Notes: a model not told the origin generated them from the letters alone. 64,000 nucleotides of DNA from Aureisphaera galaxeae (GCF_028561275.1 NZ_JAQQTF010000004.1:682001-746000), one strand, 5' to 3'. Shown: positions 1 through 8,571, numbered from the stretch's first letter. Numbers and translations are program-made.

Positions 1-1860
1 TCGTTCCTAATCAACTTTGTGTCTTCCAACCTTAATATTACAGTAGAGGAGAAGCAGAAGCTTTTGGAGATCAATGATCTGAAAGACCGTGCTTTGGAGA
101 CACTTCGTTATATGAATTTGGAGCTACAGAAACTTTCGCTGAAAATGGATATCCAGTCCAAAGTGGAGACCGATATCAATAAACAGCAGCGTGAGTATTT
201 CTTACAGCAACAGATGAAGACCATTCAAGAGGAATTGGGCGGTACTTCTCATGAAGCTGAGATTGAGGAAATGCGTGCCAGGGCAAAGACCAAGAAATGG
301 AGCAAGGAGGTAGCAGAGCACTTCAATAAGGAGATTTCTAAAATGCAGCGCATGAATCCGCAGGTGGCAGAATTCAGCATCCAAAGGAACTATTTGGATT
401 TGCTTTTGGAGTTACCTTGGAATGAGTATAGCGACGATCAATTCGATTTAAAACGCGCTCGCAAGATATTAGATAGGGACCACTACGGATTGGAAGATGT
501 AAAGAAGCGAATCATAGAGTATTTGGCAGTATTGAAGCTAAGGAATGATATGAAATCGCCCATCTTGTGTCTTTTTGGCCCTCCTGGAGTAGGTAAGACC
601 TCGTTGGGGAAATCGGTAGCCGAAGCCTTGGGCAGAAAATATGTTCGCATGTCCCTAGGTGGGTTACGCGACGAAGCAGAAATTCGTGGACACCGCAAAA
701 CCTATATAGGAGCAATGCCTGGACGTATTGTTCAGAGTATTAAAAAGGCCGGGACGAGTAATCCAGTATTCGTGTTGGATGAGATCGACAAGCTTTCGGT
801 AGGGAGCCAAGGAGATCCTTCTTCGGCCATGCTAGAAGTATTGGATCCTGAGCAGAATAATGATTTTTACGACAACTTTTTGGAATTGGGGTATGACCTT
901 TCCAAAGTCATGTTCATTGCTACTTCCAATAGCTTGAGCACCATTCAGCCTGCTTTGAGAGACCGTATGGAGATTATCAATGTTTCAGGATATACGATTG
1001 AAGAAAAGGTTGAAATCGCCAAGCAGCATTTACTTCCGAAGCAATTGAAAGAACACGGTCTTACCGATAAGGACTTGAAAATTGGAAAGCGTCAGCTTGA
1101 AAAAATTGTAGAAGGTTATACACGTGAAAGTGGTGTAAGAACCCTAGAGAAGCAAATTGCAAAGATGGTACGCTATGCGGCCATGAAGATTGCAATGGAA
1201 GAGGAATACGAAAAGACGATCACTAACGAAGTGATTGTAGAAGTGTTGGGTGCTCCCAAAATGGAACGAGATAAGTATGAAAACAATGATGTGGCTGGTG
1301 TAGTTACCGGATTGGCTTGGACCCGTGTAGGAGGCGATATTCTCTTTATAGAATCTGCTTTGTCCAAAGGAAAAGGGCAGTTAACCATGACCGGAAACCT
1401 CGGGAAAGTAATGAAAGAGAGTGCTACCATTGCGCTGGAATACATTAAATCGAATGCCAAAAAACTAGGGATCGACCCGGAAGTATTCGATAAATACAAT
1501 GTACACATTCACGTACCCGAAGGAGCCACCCCTAAAGATGGACCTAGTGCTGGAATTACAATGCTGACCTCTTTGGTATCGCTCTTTACCCAGCGAAAGG
1601 TAAAGAAGAGCTTGGCAATGACAGGAGAAATTACGCTACGTGGAAAAGTACTACCTGTAGGTGGGATAAAAGAGAAGATATTGGCGGCGAAACGCGCCAG
1701 AATTAAGGACATTTTACTTTGTGAAGACAACAGAAGGGATGTGGAAGAGATTAAGCCAGAATACCTCAAAGGGCTTACCTTTCACTATGTTAAGGAAATG
1801 AGCGATGTGCTGGATTTGGCCATTACGAATCAAAAAGTGAAAAACGCCAAGAAATTATAG
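1..1860 (+). CDS. lon: ATP-dependent protease La (Lon), 5' end outside window
   Basis: The reading frame is open from base 1, so the gene begins upstream; the GTG at 19 is an internal valine and not a start. Lon unfolds and degrades damaged or regulatory proteins in the cytosol. Visible: the end of the N-terminal substrate domain and its coiled coil, Walker A GPPGVGKT (about 577-600), Walker [11 protein letters not shown], and the C-terminal peptidase domain with the catalytic serine in PKDGPSAG (codon 1546-1548) and lysine in [10 protein letters not shown]. About 620 of the usual 800 or so residues are present and the 3' end is intact. It is followed by porQ after a 135-base gap. Confidence 0.97.
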   Translation, partial: SFLINFVSSNLNITVEEKQKLLEINDLKDRALETLRYMNLELQKLSLKMDIQSKVETDINKQQREYFLQQQMKTIQEELGGTSHEAEIEEMRARAKTKKWSKEVAEHFNKEISKMQRMNPQVAEFSIQRNYLDLLLELPWNEYSDDQFDLKRARKILDRDHYGLEDVKKRIIEYLAVLKLRNDMKSPILCLFGPPGVGKTSLGKSVAEALGRKYVRMSLGGLRDEAEIRGHRKTYIGAMPGRIVQSIKKAGTSNPVFVLDEIDKLSVGSQGDPSSAMLEVLDPEQNNDFYDNFLELGYDLSKVMFIATSNSLSTIQPALRDRMEIINVSGYTIEEKVEIAKQHLLPKQLKEHGLTDKDLKIGKRQLEKIVEGYTRESGVRTLEKQIAKMVRYAAMKIAMEEEYEKTITNEVIVEVLGAPKMERDKYENNDVAGVVTGLAWTRVGGDILFIESALSKGKGQLTMTGNLGKVMKESATIALEYIKSNAKKLGIDPEVFDKYNVHIHVPEGATPKDGPSAGITMLTSLVSLFTQRKVKKSLAMTGEITLRGKVLPVGGIKEKILAAKRARIKDILLCEDNRRDVEEIKPEYLKGLTFHYVKEMSDVLDLAITNQKVKNAKKL

Positions 1861-1995
1861 TCGCATTAACACGACAGAACCGAGGCCTGATGTCTGGAAT
1901 TTATCCCAAAACATTAGGCCTTAATCATTTTATAGCTGATAAAAATAAATTATCATTGTACTCGTTTAGAAATCAAGGAAGCGTTTTTCAGATTA

Positions 1996-3015
1996 ATGAA
2001 TAAAAACCTGATTCTCTTATTTGCCCTTTGTCTTGCCACCTCTACGTATGCTCAAGTAGGAGGGCGCTCTACGTATCAGTTTTTAAATCTTCTCAATTCT
2101 CCCCGACAAGCCGCTTTGGGAGGTAAAACGGTGACCAATTACGATTACGACCCTACCCAAGGGCTATTTAATCCAGCGAGTATTAACCCTGAGATGGACA
2201 ATCAGCTGTCCCTTAATTACAACAATTATATTGGAGATGTAAATTATGGCTCAGCAGCCTATGCCTATCTCTGGGACCGTCGTACACAGGTACTGCATGC
2301 TGGTATTACTTACGTGAATTACGGACAATTCGATGGATACGATGAACAAGGGAATGCCACCAGTAGTTTTAGTGGTGGGGAAGTGGCCGTATCTTTTGGT
2401 CATGCTCGAAATGTAGCCTTTACCAACTTTCATATTGGTGCCAATGTGAAGTTTATCTCTTCGAAATTAGAGCAGTATACTTCCTTTGGAGTAGCAGCAG
2501 ATATTGCCGTAATGTATGTCTATGAAGATTGGGATCTGCATTTTGCCTTGGTAGCCCGAAACGTGGGAACACAGTTAACTCCATACGATGTAACGATCGA
2601 AAAATTACCTTTTGAATTGGTTTTTGGAGCTTCGCAAACCTTGGAGAACATTCCTATTCGTTGGCATTTTACGTTGGAAAACATGCAGCGTTGGAATGTC
2701 GCCTTTGCCAATCCGAACCGAGAGCAAGGGGATTTGGAAGGGAATATTACCGAAGAGAAGATCAATTTTATCGATAATGCCTTTCGCCATATGATTTTTG
2801 GGATCGAATTGTTCCCGGAAAGTGGGTTCAATATACGTCTGGGATATAATGTTCGTAGAAGTGAAGAACTTCGTATCTTGGAACAGCGTTCCTTTGCTGG
2901 TTTAAGTGCTGGTTTTGGAATAAAACTGAATAAGTTACGGCTTAGTTATGCCTATTCTAAGTACAGTAGTGCAGCTGCGTCTAGCTTCTTTGGACTCAAT
3001 ATCGACCTTCAATAA
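1996..3015 (+). CDS. porQ: Type IX secretion system protein PorQ
   Basis: 339 residues with a signal peptide ending near TYAQ and a predicted outer-membrane beta-barrel of the PorV/PorQ kind (NSPRQAALGG near the mature N-terminus, then alternating aromatic beta strands). PorQ belongs to the attachment complex that anchors type IX cargo at the cell surface together with PorU, PorV and PorZ (family knowledge). Its stop overlaps the cmk start by one base (TAATG), so the two genes are translationally coupled. Its relevance here is that two proteins in this window, at 8900 and 53504, carry the C-terminal sorting domain exported by this system. Confidence 0.88.
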   Translation: MNKNLILLFALCLATSTYAQVGGRSTYQFLNLLNSPRQAALGGKTVTNYDYDPTQGLFNPASINPEMDNQLSLNYNNYIGDVNYGSAAYAYLWDRRTQVLHAGITYVNYGQFDGYDEQGNATSSFSGGEVAVSFGHARNVAFTNFHIGANVKFISSKLEQYTSFGVAADIAVMYVYEDWDLHFALVARNVGTQLTPYDVTIEKLPFELVFGASQTLENIPIRWHFTLENMQRWNVAFANPNREQGDLEGNITEEKINFIDNAFRHMIFGIELFPESGFNIRLGYNVRRSEELRILEQRSFAGLSAGFGIKLNKLRLSYAYSKYSSAAASSFFGLNIDLQ

Positions 3016-3710
3016 TGCGAAACATTACCATTGCCATCGATGGCCATTCTTCTACCGGAAAAAGTACTGTAGCCAAGCAACTCGCCGATTATATTGGGTA
3101 TATCTATGTGGATACGGGAGCCATGTATCGAGCAGTGACCCTGTTCGCATTGCAGCACGATTGCATAGCTGAAGAGCAGGTGAATGAAGCCAAGTTGGTG
3201 GCTCTATTGCCCGAAATCACCCTTCATTTTGAAAAGAACGAGGATGGCAAAGCAGAAGTTTTTCTAAATGGCAAGAATGTAGAAAAACAGATTCGCACCT
3301 TGGAAGTATCCGAATACGTAAGTCCTGTAGCCACTATTTCTGAAGTTCGTCGTAAACTCGTGGAGCAGCAGCGTGCCATGCGGGACGGCCAAGGCATCGT
3401 AATGGATGGCCGCGATATAGGGACTGTCGTATTCCCGAATGCAGAATTCAAGGTGTTTATGACTGCTTCTGCCGAAGTTCGTGCACAACGACGCTATGAG
3501 GAATTAATGGGTAGGGGACATACCGATATCACTTTTGAAGAGGTATTGGAAAACGTGACCGAACGTGACCATATCGATTCCACCCGCGAAGATTCTCCCC
3601 TGGTAAAAGCCGGGGATGCTATTGTAATCGACAATAGTGAAATGAATTTGGAGGATCAATTTCATATTCTATTGCAATTGGCCAAGGATCGTATTGCGGG
3701 AAGGATTTAA
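3015..3710 (+). CDS. cmk: (d)CMP kinase
   Basis: 231 residues. Cytidylate kinase transfers phosphate from ATP to CMP or dCMP in pyrimidine nucleotide recycling. P-loop GHSSTGKST lies at residues 10-18, followed by the family motifs YVDTGAMYRA and MDGRDIGTVVFPNA, and the C-terminal DSTREDSPL. The start is fixed by the TAATG overlap with porQ. The 3' end meets the HxlR gene tail to tail: the TTAA at 3707-3710 contains both stop codons. Confidence 0.96.
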   Translation: MRNITIAIDGHSSTGKSTVAKQLADYIGYIYVDTGAMYRAVTLFALQHDCIAEEQVNEAKLVALLPEITLHFEKNEDGKAEVFLNGKNVEKQIRTLEVSEYVSPVATISEVRRKLVEQQRAMRDGQGIVMDGRDIGTVVFPNAEFKVFMTASAEVRAQRRYEELMGRGHTDITFEEVLENVTERDHIDSTREDSPLVKAGDAIVIDNSEMNLEDQFHILLQLAKDRIAGRI

Positions 3711-4078
3711 CCCTTTTTCTTTTTCTTCAAGGATTCTTCTGTAATTCCTGCTTCTTCCATCAATTTTAGTCCGTAGTTACGAATTACCGTAATCACCTCA
3801 ATGGATTCCATTCCTTTTTCGGTAATGCTATATTCTGTCTTGGGAGGAACTACAGCGTATACTTTTCTATGAATAAGGCCGTATTTCTCTAATTCCCGGA
3901 GTTGGGTAGTGAGCATTTTGTCGGAAATATGAGGAATGTTTCTTCTCAGTTCACTGTAGCGGAGAATCTTGTCTTTCAATCGCCAAAGGATTGGGATTTT
4001 CCAGGTTCCGCCAATGCGGTCCATGGCAAATTCTACAGGATTGTAATAGTTCTTTCCGTCGTAAATAAAATCAGGCAT
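3707..4078 (-). CDS. HxlR-family winged-helix transcriptional regulator
   Basis: 123 residues, the usual size for HxlR. The core reads GGTWKIPILWRLKDKILRYS, then the recognition helix region HISDKMLTTQLRELEKYGL and a wing VPPKTEYSITEKG, followed by a short C-terminal helix. HxlR proteins are dimeric regulators that often respond to electrophiles or redox stress. It is transcribed away from a DJ-1/PfpI gene and a dehydrogenase, which are its likely targets (inference). The N-terminus carries a single cysteine-poor stretch, so thiol sensing as in some HxlR members is not evident. Confidence 0.9.
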   Translation of the reverse strand: MPDFIYDGKNYYNPVEFAMDRIGGTWKIPILWRLKDKILRYSELRRNIPHISDKMLTTQLRELEKYGLIHRKVYAVVPPKTEYSITEKGMESIEVITVIRNYGLKLMEEAGITEESLKKKKKG

Positions 4079-4082
4079 AGCG

Positions 4083-4124
4083 CTAAAGTACTGTAAACAC
4101 TAATACTTTCCAAAAAGTTAGTAC
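4083..4124. promoter_or_regulatory. Candidate HxlR operator in divergent promoter region
   Basis: The spacer between the HxlR gene and the DJ-1 gene holds AGTAC at both ends of a roughly 40-base stretch and an imperfect dyad at 4100-4121 (CTAA-T-ACTTT ... AAAGT-TAG). The position directly before the regulator start, in a divergent spacer, is where an HxlR dimer would autoregulate and control the neighbouring operon. This is inferred from placement and symmetry only. Confidence 0.4.
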
Positions 4125-4203
4125 CGCACAAAAAGGGATATAAGGAAATTTTAACAGGTGTATTTCGGAACTTTGAAATGTTCAATTTTTAAACTCTAAT
4201 ACA

Positions 4204-4911
4204 ATGAAAAAGAAAGTATTGATTGTCGTAGCCAATCCGTCTATACATCCCACACTAAACTATCCCGTAGGTTTTTGGGCTTCCGAATTGTTTCATCCCA
4301 TTACTGTATTTCAGAAAGAGGGGATCTCCTATGATATTGTAAGCCCTGAGGGAGGCAAAGTCATACTAGATCCGATGAGTGATCCCAATGACGAGAGTGG
4401 TTATTCGGCCTGGGACCAGGTGAGCAAACAGTTTATAGATGAAGGTTTCATGACTACACTCGAAAGTACTACGTCCATTTCGGACATTAATGAAGCGGAC
4501 TACGATGCCATTATGGTGGCAGGTGGGCAATCGCCCATGTTTACTTTTGAAGATGCAACGCAACTGCATAAAACTTTCGAGACTTTTTATAACCAAGGAA
4601 AAGTGGCTTCAGCCCTTTGTCATGGGGTAAGTGTACTTAATTATGTGAAGGACAGTGAGGGGAATGATCTAGCGACAGGAAAAACCGTGACGGGATTCAC
4701 CAATGAAGAGGAAGATGCTGCCAATGCGGCTGTGGGTACTGAGGTAATGCCTTGGCGCATTGAGGATGCCTTGTTGGCGAAAAATGCTAATTTTAAGAAA
4801 GCGGAAGCTTGGCATCCCTTTGCTGTGGCAGATGGAAACTTGGTTACGGGCCAGCAGAATATGAGTGGAGAGGTAACCGCTCAAAAAATCGTTGAACTTT
4901 TAAATGCTTAG
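4204..4911 (+). CDS. DJ-1/PfpI (class I glutamine amidotransferase-like) protein
   Basis: 235 residues of the Hsp31/DJ-1 type. The nucleophile elbow is ASALCHGVSV, with the cysteine followed by His-Gly, and the acidic partner is probably in SPEGGKV. The HPTLNYPVGFWASEL opening and the long insertions match the class I amidotransferase-like proteins with glyoxalase or chaperone activity rather than true amidotransferases. No signal peptide, so cytosolic. It lies 3 bases before the next dehydrogenase gene and opposite an HxlR regulator, which suggests an inducible carbonyl or electrophile response unit (inference). Confidence 0.85.
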   Translation: MKKKVLIVVANPSIHPTLNYPVGFWASELFHPITVFQKEGISYDIVSPEGGKVILDPMSDPNDESGYSAWDQVSKQFIDEGFMTTLESTTSISDINEADYDAIMVAGGQSPMFTFEDATQLHKTFETFYNQGKVASALCHGVSVLNYVKDSEGNDLATGKTVTGFTNEEEDAANAAVGTEVMPWRIEDALLAKNANFKKAEAWHPFAVADGNLVTGQQNMSGEVTAQKIVELLNA

Positions 4912-4914
4912 TGT

Positions 4915-5529
4915 ATGAATATTGCTGTGATAGGAACTGGTAATGTGGGAGGTGCCTTGGCCAAGCGACTGGTGCAAGGAAATAAGATTATTCTTGGGGT
5001 TCGTGACTTAGCTACCTTCAAAGGAAAAGAACTTACGGAACATGAAAATATCGCTGCGACATCTATAAAGGATGCTGTTAAAGCCTCCGAGGTTGTGATT
5101 CTTGCTACACCAGCCACGGCTGCTATAGAAGTTGCAAAATCATTGGGCGATACTACCGGGAAAGTAATCATTGATACGATGAACGTGGTTATGGGCAGGG
5201 GACCGGAGGGCTATACCAATACGGCAGATGCGATTTTGGCAAATACAGCGACCAATGAGGTGGTGAAGTGTTTTAATACCACGGGCTTTAATAATATGGA
5301 ATTGCCTGTTTATAATGGGGTGTTGATCGATAACTTCATGGCTGGAGATAGTACCAAGGCAAAGGAAATCGCTAAAAAGCTATCCGATGCCGTTGGGTTT
5401 GCCCATTGTTATGATGTAGGCGGCAATGACAAGTTCTTTTTAATGGAACAGTTTGCCAATTTCTGGATCAATTTGGCGATGTTCCAAGGGCAGGGGAGAG
5501 AGATTGCGTTTAAACTATTGAAACGATAA
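4915..5529 (+). CDS. NADPH-dependent F420 reductase-like oxidoreductase
   Basis: 204 residues. The N-terminal Rossmann motif MNIAVIGTGNVGGALAKRL is followed by VILATPATAAIEVAKSLGD and a KCFNTTGFNNM stretch, the pattern of the F420-dependent NADP reductase/ pyrroline-5-carboxylate-reductase-like family. Flavobacteria generally lack F420, so the real substrate is unknown. It forms a two-gene operon with the DJ-1 gene (3-base gap). Confidence 0.8.
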   Translation: MNIAVIGTGNVGGALAKRLVQGNKIILGVRDLATFKGKELTEHENIAATSIKDAVKASEVVILATPATAAIEVAKSLGDTTGKVIIDTMNVVMGRGPEGYTNTADAILANTATNEVVKCFNTTGFNNMELPVYNGVLIDNFMAGDSTKAKEIAKKLSDAVGFAHCYDVGGNDKFFLMEQFANFWINLAMFQGQGREIAFKLLKR

Positions 5530-5530
5530 A

Positions 5531-5555
5531 GAAAAAGCCGCCCTTTCGGACGGCT
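5531..5555 (-). terminator. Intrinsic terminator of the minus-strand mini unit
   Basis: Read on the minus strand, a stem AGCCG-t-CC / GG-g-CGGCT closes a GAAA loop and is followed directly by TTTTTC. The T-tract is on the minus-strand side, so this terminates transcription coming from the two small ORFs at 5589-5882. It can also act on the plus-strand operon, although that side has only a CTCTTCT tail. Confidence 0.7.
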
Positions 5556-5588
5556 CTTCTGGCTAACTCTAAATAAACACTGTGAAAA

Positions 5589-5723
5589 CTATATGATAAA
5601 AGGGTTGTTTATTTCGTGCCACTCCTCTGTTCGGTACCCACAGTCATTCGTCTTAAATAAGAAGAGGTCCCTGCGCTGTGCCTGTCGTTTCATTACTCTG
5701 TGAATGTTCTGTGTAAGGTTCAT
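5589..5723 (-). CDS. Small ORF B, 44-residue unrecognised protein
   Basis: An ATG-initiated frame of 44 codons ending in TAG. The product starts MNLTQNIHRVMKRQAQRRDL, is basic in its first half, has a central Cys-Gly-Tyr and ends with an aromatic, acidic stretch (EEWHEINNPFII). No transmembrane segment or signal peptide. It lies between a strong hairpin upstream (5741-5769) and a minus-strand intrinsic terminator 34 bases downstream, which supports expression on this strand. No family recognised; coding status is inferred from the surrounding signals. Confidence 0.5.
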   Translation of the reverse strand: MNLTQNIHRVMKRQAQRRDLFLFKTNDCGYRTEEWHEINNPFII

Positions 5724-5740
5724 GTTGTTCGTTTTTTAGG

Positions 5741-5769
5741 CCCTCCGATGCACCTAGTGCGAAGGAGGG
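5741..5769 (-). other. Stem-loop between the two small ORFs
   Basis: CCCTCC (5741-5746) pairs perfectly with GGAGGG (5764-5769), and inside it GCAC (5750-5753) pairs with GTGC (5757-5760) around a CTA loop. The hairpin sits in the 72-base spacer between the stop of small ORF A and the start of small ORF B. There is no T-tract on the minus strand, so it is more likely an RNA-processing or translation-control structure than a terminator. Confidence 0.55.
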
Positions 5770-5795
5770 GTGATTGATTAATTTCTACGTTTATA

Positions 5796-5882
5796 TTATC
5801 TATAACGTCTTTTGCTGTTCCACACAAAACCTAGTGATTCTTTAGGTTTCTCTGTCAATGTGTTGCTGTCTAATGTTCTCAT
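5796..5882 (-). CDS. Small ORF A, 28-residue unrecognised peptide
   Basis: An ATG frame of 28 codons ending in TAA. The peptide begins MRTLDSNTLTEKPKESLG and ends in a basic, aromatic tail WNSKRRYR. It is the first ORF after the minus-strand promoter-like region at 5961-6007. It could be a functional micropeptide or a leader peptide for small ORF B; nothing in it is recognisable. Support comes only from its place between a promoter-like site, a hairpin and a terminator. Confidence 0.4.
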   Translation of the reverse strand: MRTLDSNTLTEKPKESLGFVWNSKRRYR

Positions 5883-5960
5883 GATCTGTTCGTTAAGTGA
5901 TTGATGAATGACTTTTTGTTTTGATTGATTTACTAGATAGACGACAGGAAAAATAAAATG

Positions 5961-6007
5961 TTACAGTACTATGCATTACAAAGTACCTTTTTAACAAAGT
6001 TTAACAG
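5961..6007 (-). promoter_or_regulatory. Candidate promoter and operator of the mini unit
   Basis: On the minus strand CTG (6005-6007) is followed 19 bases later by TACTTTG (5979-5985), close to the Bacteroidota -33/-7 pattern. An inverted repeat GTACT-N11-AGTAC overlaps and follows the -7 element (within 5965-5986), in the position of an operator. The regulator that would bind it is not identified in the window. Confidence 0.4.
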
Positions 6008-6235
6008 TTTTGGTGAAATGTTGAGCCGTTTAGGTGTTGAATTGTTGTGTTGTTTCGGGGAGTAACGCCTAGTAATCCGAAGGGTAGCTTTCAAACCGTA
6101 GGATTATATCGAGGTGTCATTAGAGTTTATTCGTTGAGTCGTTGAGTTGTTGAATCGTGTAGTTGCTTTGGTTGTAGAGTGCAATAGGGAATTGGTTGTG
6201 TTGAATTGCTTTTAGTCCAAATCAAAGTACGCCGT

Positions 6236-6350
6236 CACTGCAAACTGCTACTGTAAACTGCTACTGTAAACTGCATACTGTAACTGCTACTGAATACTGT
6301 AACTGCGAACTGCTACTGCAAACTGAAACTGTAAACTGAAACTGCAAACC
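6236..6350. repeat. Degenerate ACTG-word direct repeat in the gap before rpsA
   Basis: About ten imperfect copies of a short unit of the form AAACTG followed by CTACTG, CAT, TAA or CGA run head to tail. The rest of 5883-6235 is AT-rich and shows no convincing gene; GTTGAGTC/GTTGAATC-like words recur at 6128-6160. Together with the small-ORF unit and the rpsA leader this accounts for the 1085-base gap. Confidence 0.75.
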
Positions 6351-6416
6351 GAAAAATGTAAAATTCAAAAAATCAAACCCAGAACCCGCAAACCCGCAAC
6401 AAAAACCATTATTGCT

Positions 6417-6446
6417 TTGAAAATCAAAATAGAAACACTAATTTTG
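6417..6446 (+). promoter_or_regulatory. rpsA promoter
   Basis: TTG at 6417-6419 is followed, after exactly 19 bases, by TAATTTTG at 6439-6446, an exact match to the Bacteroidota housekeeping promoter TTG-N19-TAnnTTTG. Transcription should begin near 6452, giving a leader of about 160 bases ahead of the S1 gene. Confidence 0.85.
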
Positions 6447-6478
6447 CAGCCCTTTTTGACGATATAATAGGAGAGCGG

Positions 6479-6600
6479 AAAGGAAACATATAAAAAACAA
6501 GAAACCCTTCTGTGGGATCATCGTAATCACTTTCCTTATTAACACAGAATACAAAAAACCTTTTTGGTTGCATCTTATTAACTAATAATCAACCAAAAAG
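6479..6600 (+). promoter_or_regulatory. Structured rpsA leader with perfect 11-bp stem-loop
   Basis: CTTTTTGGTTG at 6560-6570 is the exact reverse complement of CAACCAAAAAG at 6590-6600, with a 19-base AT-rich loop, ending 14 bases before the rpsA start codon. Further upstream AAGGAAA (6480-6486) can pair with TTTCCTT (6531-6537). The place of the proximal stem, covering where an initiating ribosome would sit, suggests autogenous translational control of S1 (inference). Confidence 0.6.
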
Positions 6601-6614
6601 CATTCAGAAGCATT

Positions 6615-8453
6615 ATGGCTGAAGAAACAAAAAAAGCAGAAGCTGCTGTAGAAGAAAAAGCAGTAGTGGAGCAACCCACCCAGGAAGTATCTTTAAAAGA
6701 AAGCAATCCTGAAAAATTCCTAGAAGAGTTTAACTGGCACAACTACGAAGAAGGGATCGACCCTGTAGCTGGCGAGCAATTGGAAGAGTTCGAAAAATTG
6801 GTAGCCGAGAATTTCGTAGACACTTTAGATGACGAAGTGGTAGAAGGAGAGGTAATCCACATTACCGATCGCGATGCTATTATCGACATCAACGCCAAGA
6901 GTGAAGGGGTAATCTCCTTGAACGAATTCCGTTACAACCCAGACCTTAAAGTAGGGGACAAGGTAGAAGTATTGATCGACGTTCGTGAGGACGCTACCGG
7001 TCAATTGATCCTTTCTCACCGTAAGGCACGTACCATCAAAGCTTGGGACCGCGTAAATGCAGCTCACGACGAAGGTACTGTGGTAAATGGATTTGTAAAG
7101 TGTCGTACCAAAGGAGGTATGATTGTAGACGTATTCGGAATCGAAGCGTTCTTGCCAGGATCTCAAATTGATGTGAAGCCTATCCGTGATTACGATATAT
7201 ATGTAGGTAAAACAATGGAATTCAAAGTGGTGAAGATTAACCACGAATTCAAGAATGTTGTAGTATCTCACAAAGCGTTGATCGAAGCAGATATCGAAGA
7301 GCAGAAGAAAGAGATTATCGGACAATTGGAAAAAGGTCAAGTATTGGAAGGTGTCGTGAAGAACATTACTTCTTACGGTGTATTCGTAGACCTTGGAGGT
7401 GTAGACGGATTGATCCACATTACAGACCTTTCTTGGTCTCGTATCAACCACCCGAATGAAATCGTTGAGTTGGATCAGAAGTTGAACGTTGTAATCCTTG
7501 ATTTCGATGAGGACAAGACAAGAATCCAATTAGGTCTTAAGCAATTGAACCCTCACCCATGGGAAGCTCTTGGAGATGAACTTAAAGTAGGTGACAAAGT
7601 AAAAGGTAAAGTTGTTGTAATTGCTGATTATGGTGCCTTTATCGAAGTAGCAGAAGGAGTAGAAGGACTAATCCACGTAAGTGAAATGTCTTGGTCTACA
7701 CACCTTAGAAGTGCTCAAGACTTTGTAAACGTTGGTGACGAGGTAGAAGCTCAAATCCTTACTTTAGATCGTGAAGAGCGTAAGATGAGCCTTGGTATCA
7801 AACAATTGACGCCAGACCCATGGACCGATATCACTAAGAAATACCCTGTAGGTTCTAAGCACGAAGGTATCGTTCGTAACTTCACCAACTTCGGTGTATT
7901 CGTAGAGTTGGAAGAAGGAATCGACGGTCTTATCTATATCAGCGATCTTTCTTGGACTAAGAAAGTGAAGCACCCAAGTGAGTTCACTAACATTAGCGAT
8001 ACGCTAGAGGTGATCGTATTGGAGTTGGATGTAGAAGGACGTAAACTAAGCCTTGGTCACAAACAAACTACCGAGAACCCTTGGGATAAGTACTCTGAAG
8101 AGTTCGCAGTAGGATCTAAGCACACAACTACTATCGATGAGATCGTAGACAAAGGTGCAGTGATCAACTTCAACGAGGACATTAGTGCATTTGTACCTAA
8201 GCGTCACTTGGAGAAAGAAGACGGAAGCGACCTTAAGAAAGGTGAAGAGGCAGAATTCCAGATCATTGAATTCAACAAAGAATTCAAGAAAGTGGTAGCG
8301 TCTCACATGACCATTCACAAGGAAGAAGAAGCGAAGATTGTGAAGCAAGCTGCCAAGCGTGCGAAACAACAAGCGGACGAAGCAAAACCAACTCTTGGTG
8401 ATGCCAACGCTAAGCTTCAAGAATTGAAAGACAAAATGGACGGGAAGAAATAA
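6615..8453 (+). CDS. rpsA: 30S ribosomal protein S1
   Basis: 612 residues. S1 binds mRNA at the ribosome and helps initiation, which matters in Bacteroidota because Shine-Dalgarno sites are weak. Six S1/OB repeats are visible in order: EGEVIHITDRDAIIDI, NGFVKCRTKGGMIVDV, EGVVKNITSYGVFVDL, KGKVVVIADYGAFIEV, EGIVRNFTNFGVFVEL, and a diverged sixth near TTIDEIVDKGAVINF. An acidic, alanine-rich N-terminal tail of about 60 residues and a charged C-terminal tail flank them. Codon use is strongly biased, as in highly expressed genes. Confidence 0.97.
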   Translation: MAEETKKAEAAVEEKAVVEQPTQEVSLKESNPEKFLEEFNWHNYEEGIDPVAGEQLEEFEKLVAENFVDTLDDEVVEGEVIHITDRDAIIDINAKSEGVISLNEFRYNPDLKVGDKVEVLIDVREDATGQLILSHRKARTIKAWDRVNAAHDEGTVVNGFVKCRTKGGMIVDVFGIEAFLPGSQIDVKPIRDYDIYVGKTMEFKVVKINHEFKNVVVSHKALIEADIEEQKKEIIGQLEKGQVLEGVVKNITSYGVFVDLGGVDGLIHITDLSWSRINHPNEIVELDQKLNVVILDFDEDKTRIQLGLKQLNPHPWEALGDELKVGDKVKGKVVVIADYGAFIEVAEGVEGLIHVSEMSWSTHLRSAQDFVNVGDEVEAQILTLDREERKMSLGIKQLTPDPWTDITKKYPVGSKHEGIVRNFTNFGVFVELEEGIDGLIYISDLSWTKKVKHPSEFTNISDTLEVIVLELDVEGRKLSLGHKQTTENPWDKYSEEFAVGSKHTTTIDEIVDKGAVINFNEDISAFVPKRHLEKEDGSDLKKGEEAEFQIIEFNKEFKKVVASHMTIHKEEEAKIVKQAAKRAKQQADEAKPTLGDANAKLQELKDKMDGKK

Positions 8454-8480
8454 GTAAGCCCTACATTTTAAAATACAGTA

Positions 8481-8510
8481 GCCCTTCCATTATGGAGGGG
8501 CTTCTTTTTT
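8481..8510 (+). terminator. rpsA intrinsic terminator
   Basis: Eight-base-pair stem GCCCTTCC (8481-8488) with GGAGGGGC (8494-8501), one G-T pair, loop ATTAT, then TTCTTTTTT. Confidence 0.85.
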
Positions 8511-8571
8511 CTCATTATTTACTAATAGTAAGTACCTTTTCTTAGGGATTGTTGCTACTTTCATCCTTGTT

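Noticed and set aside
19-1860. GTG at 19 as the Lon start
   Set aside because: The frame is open to base 1 and the residues upstream (SFLINF) continue the Lon sequence, so the start lies before the window.
5531-5555. Hairpin as the terminator of the plus-strand operon
   Set aside because: The T-tract follows the hairpin on the minus strand; the plus-strand side lacks one, so it is assigned mainly to the minus strand.
6825-7529. Long open frame of 234 codons on the minus strand inside rpsA
   Set aside because: It is antisense to the middle S1 repeats, and its composition is that of the complement of biased codons; no domain or start signal.
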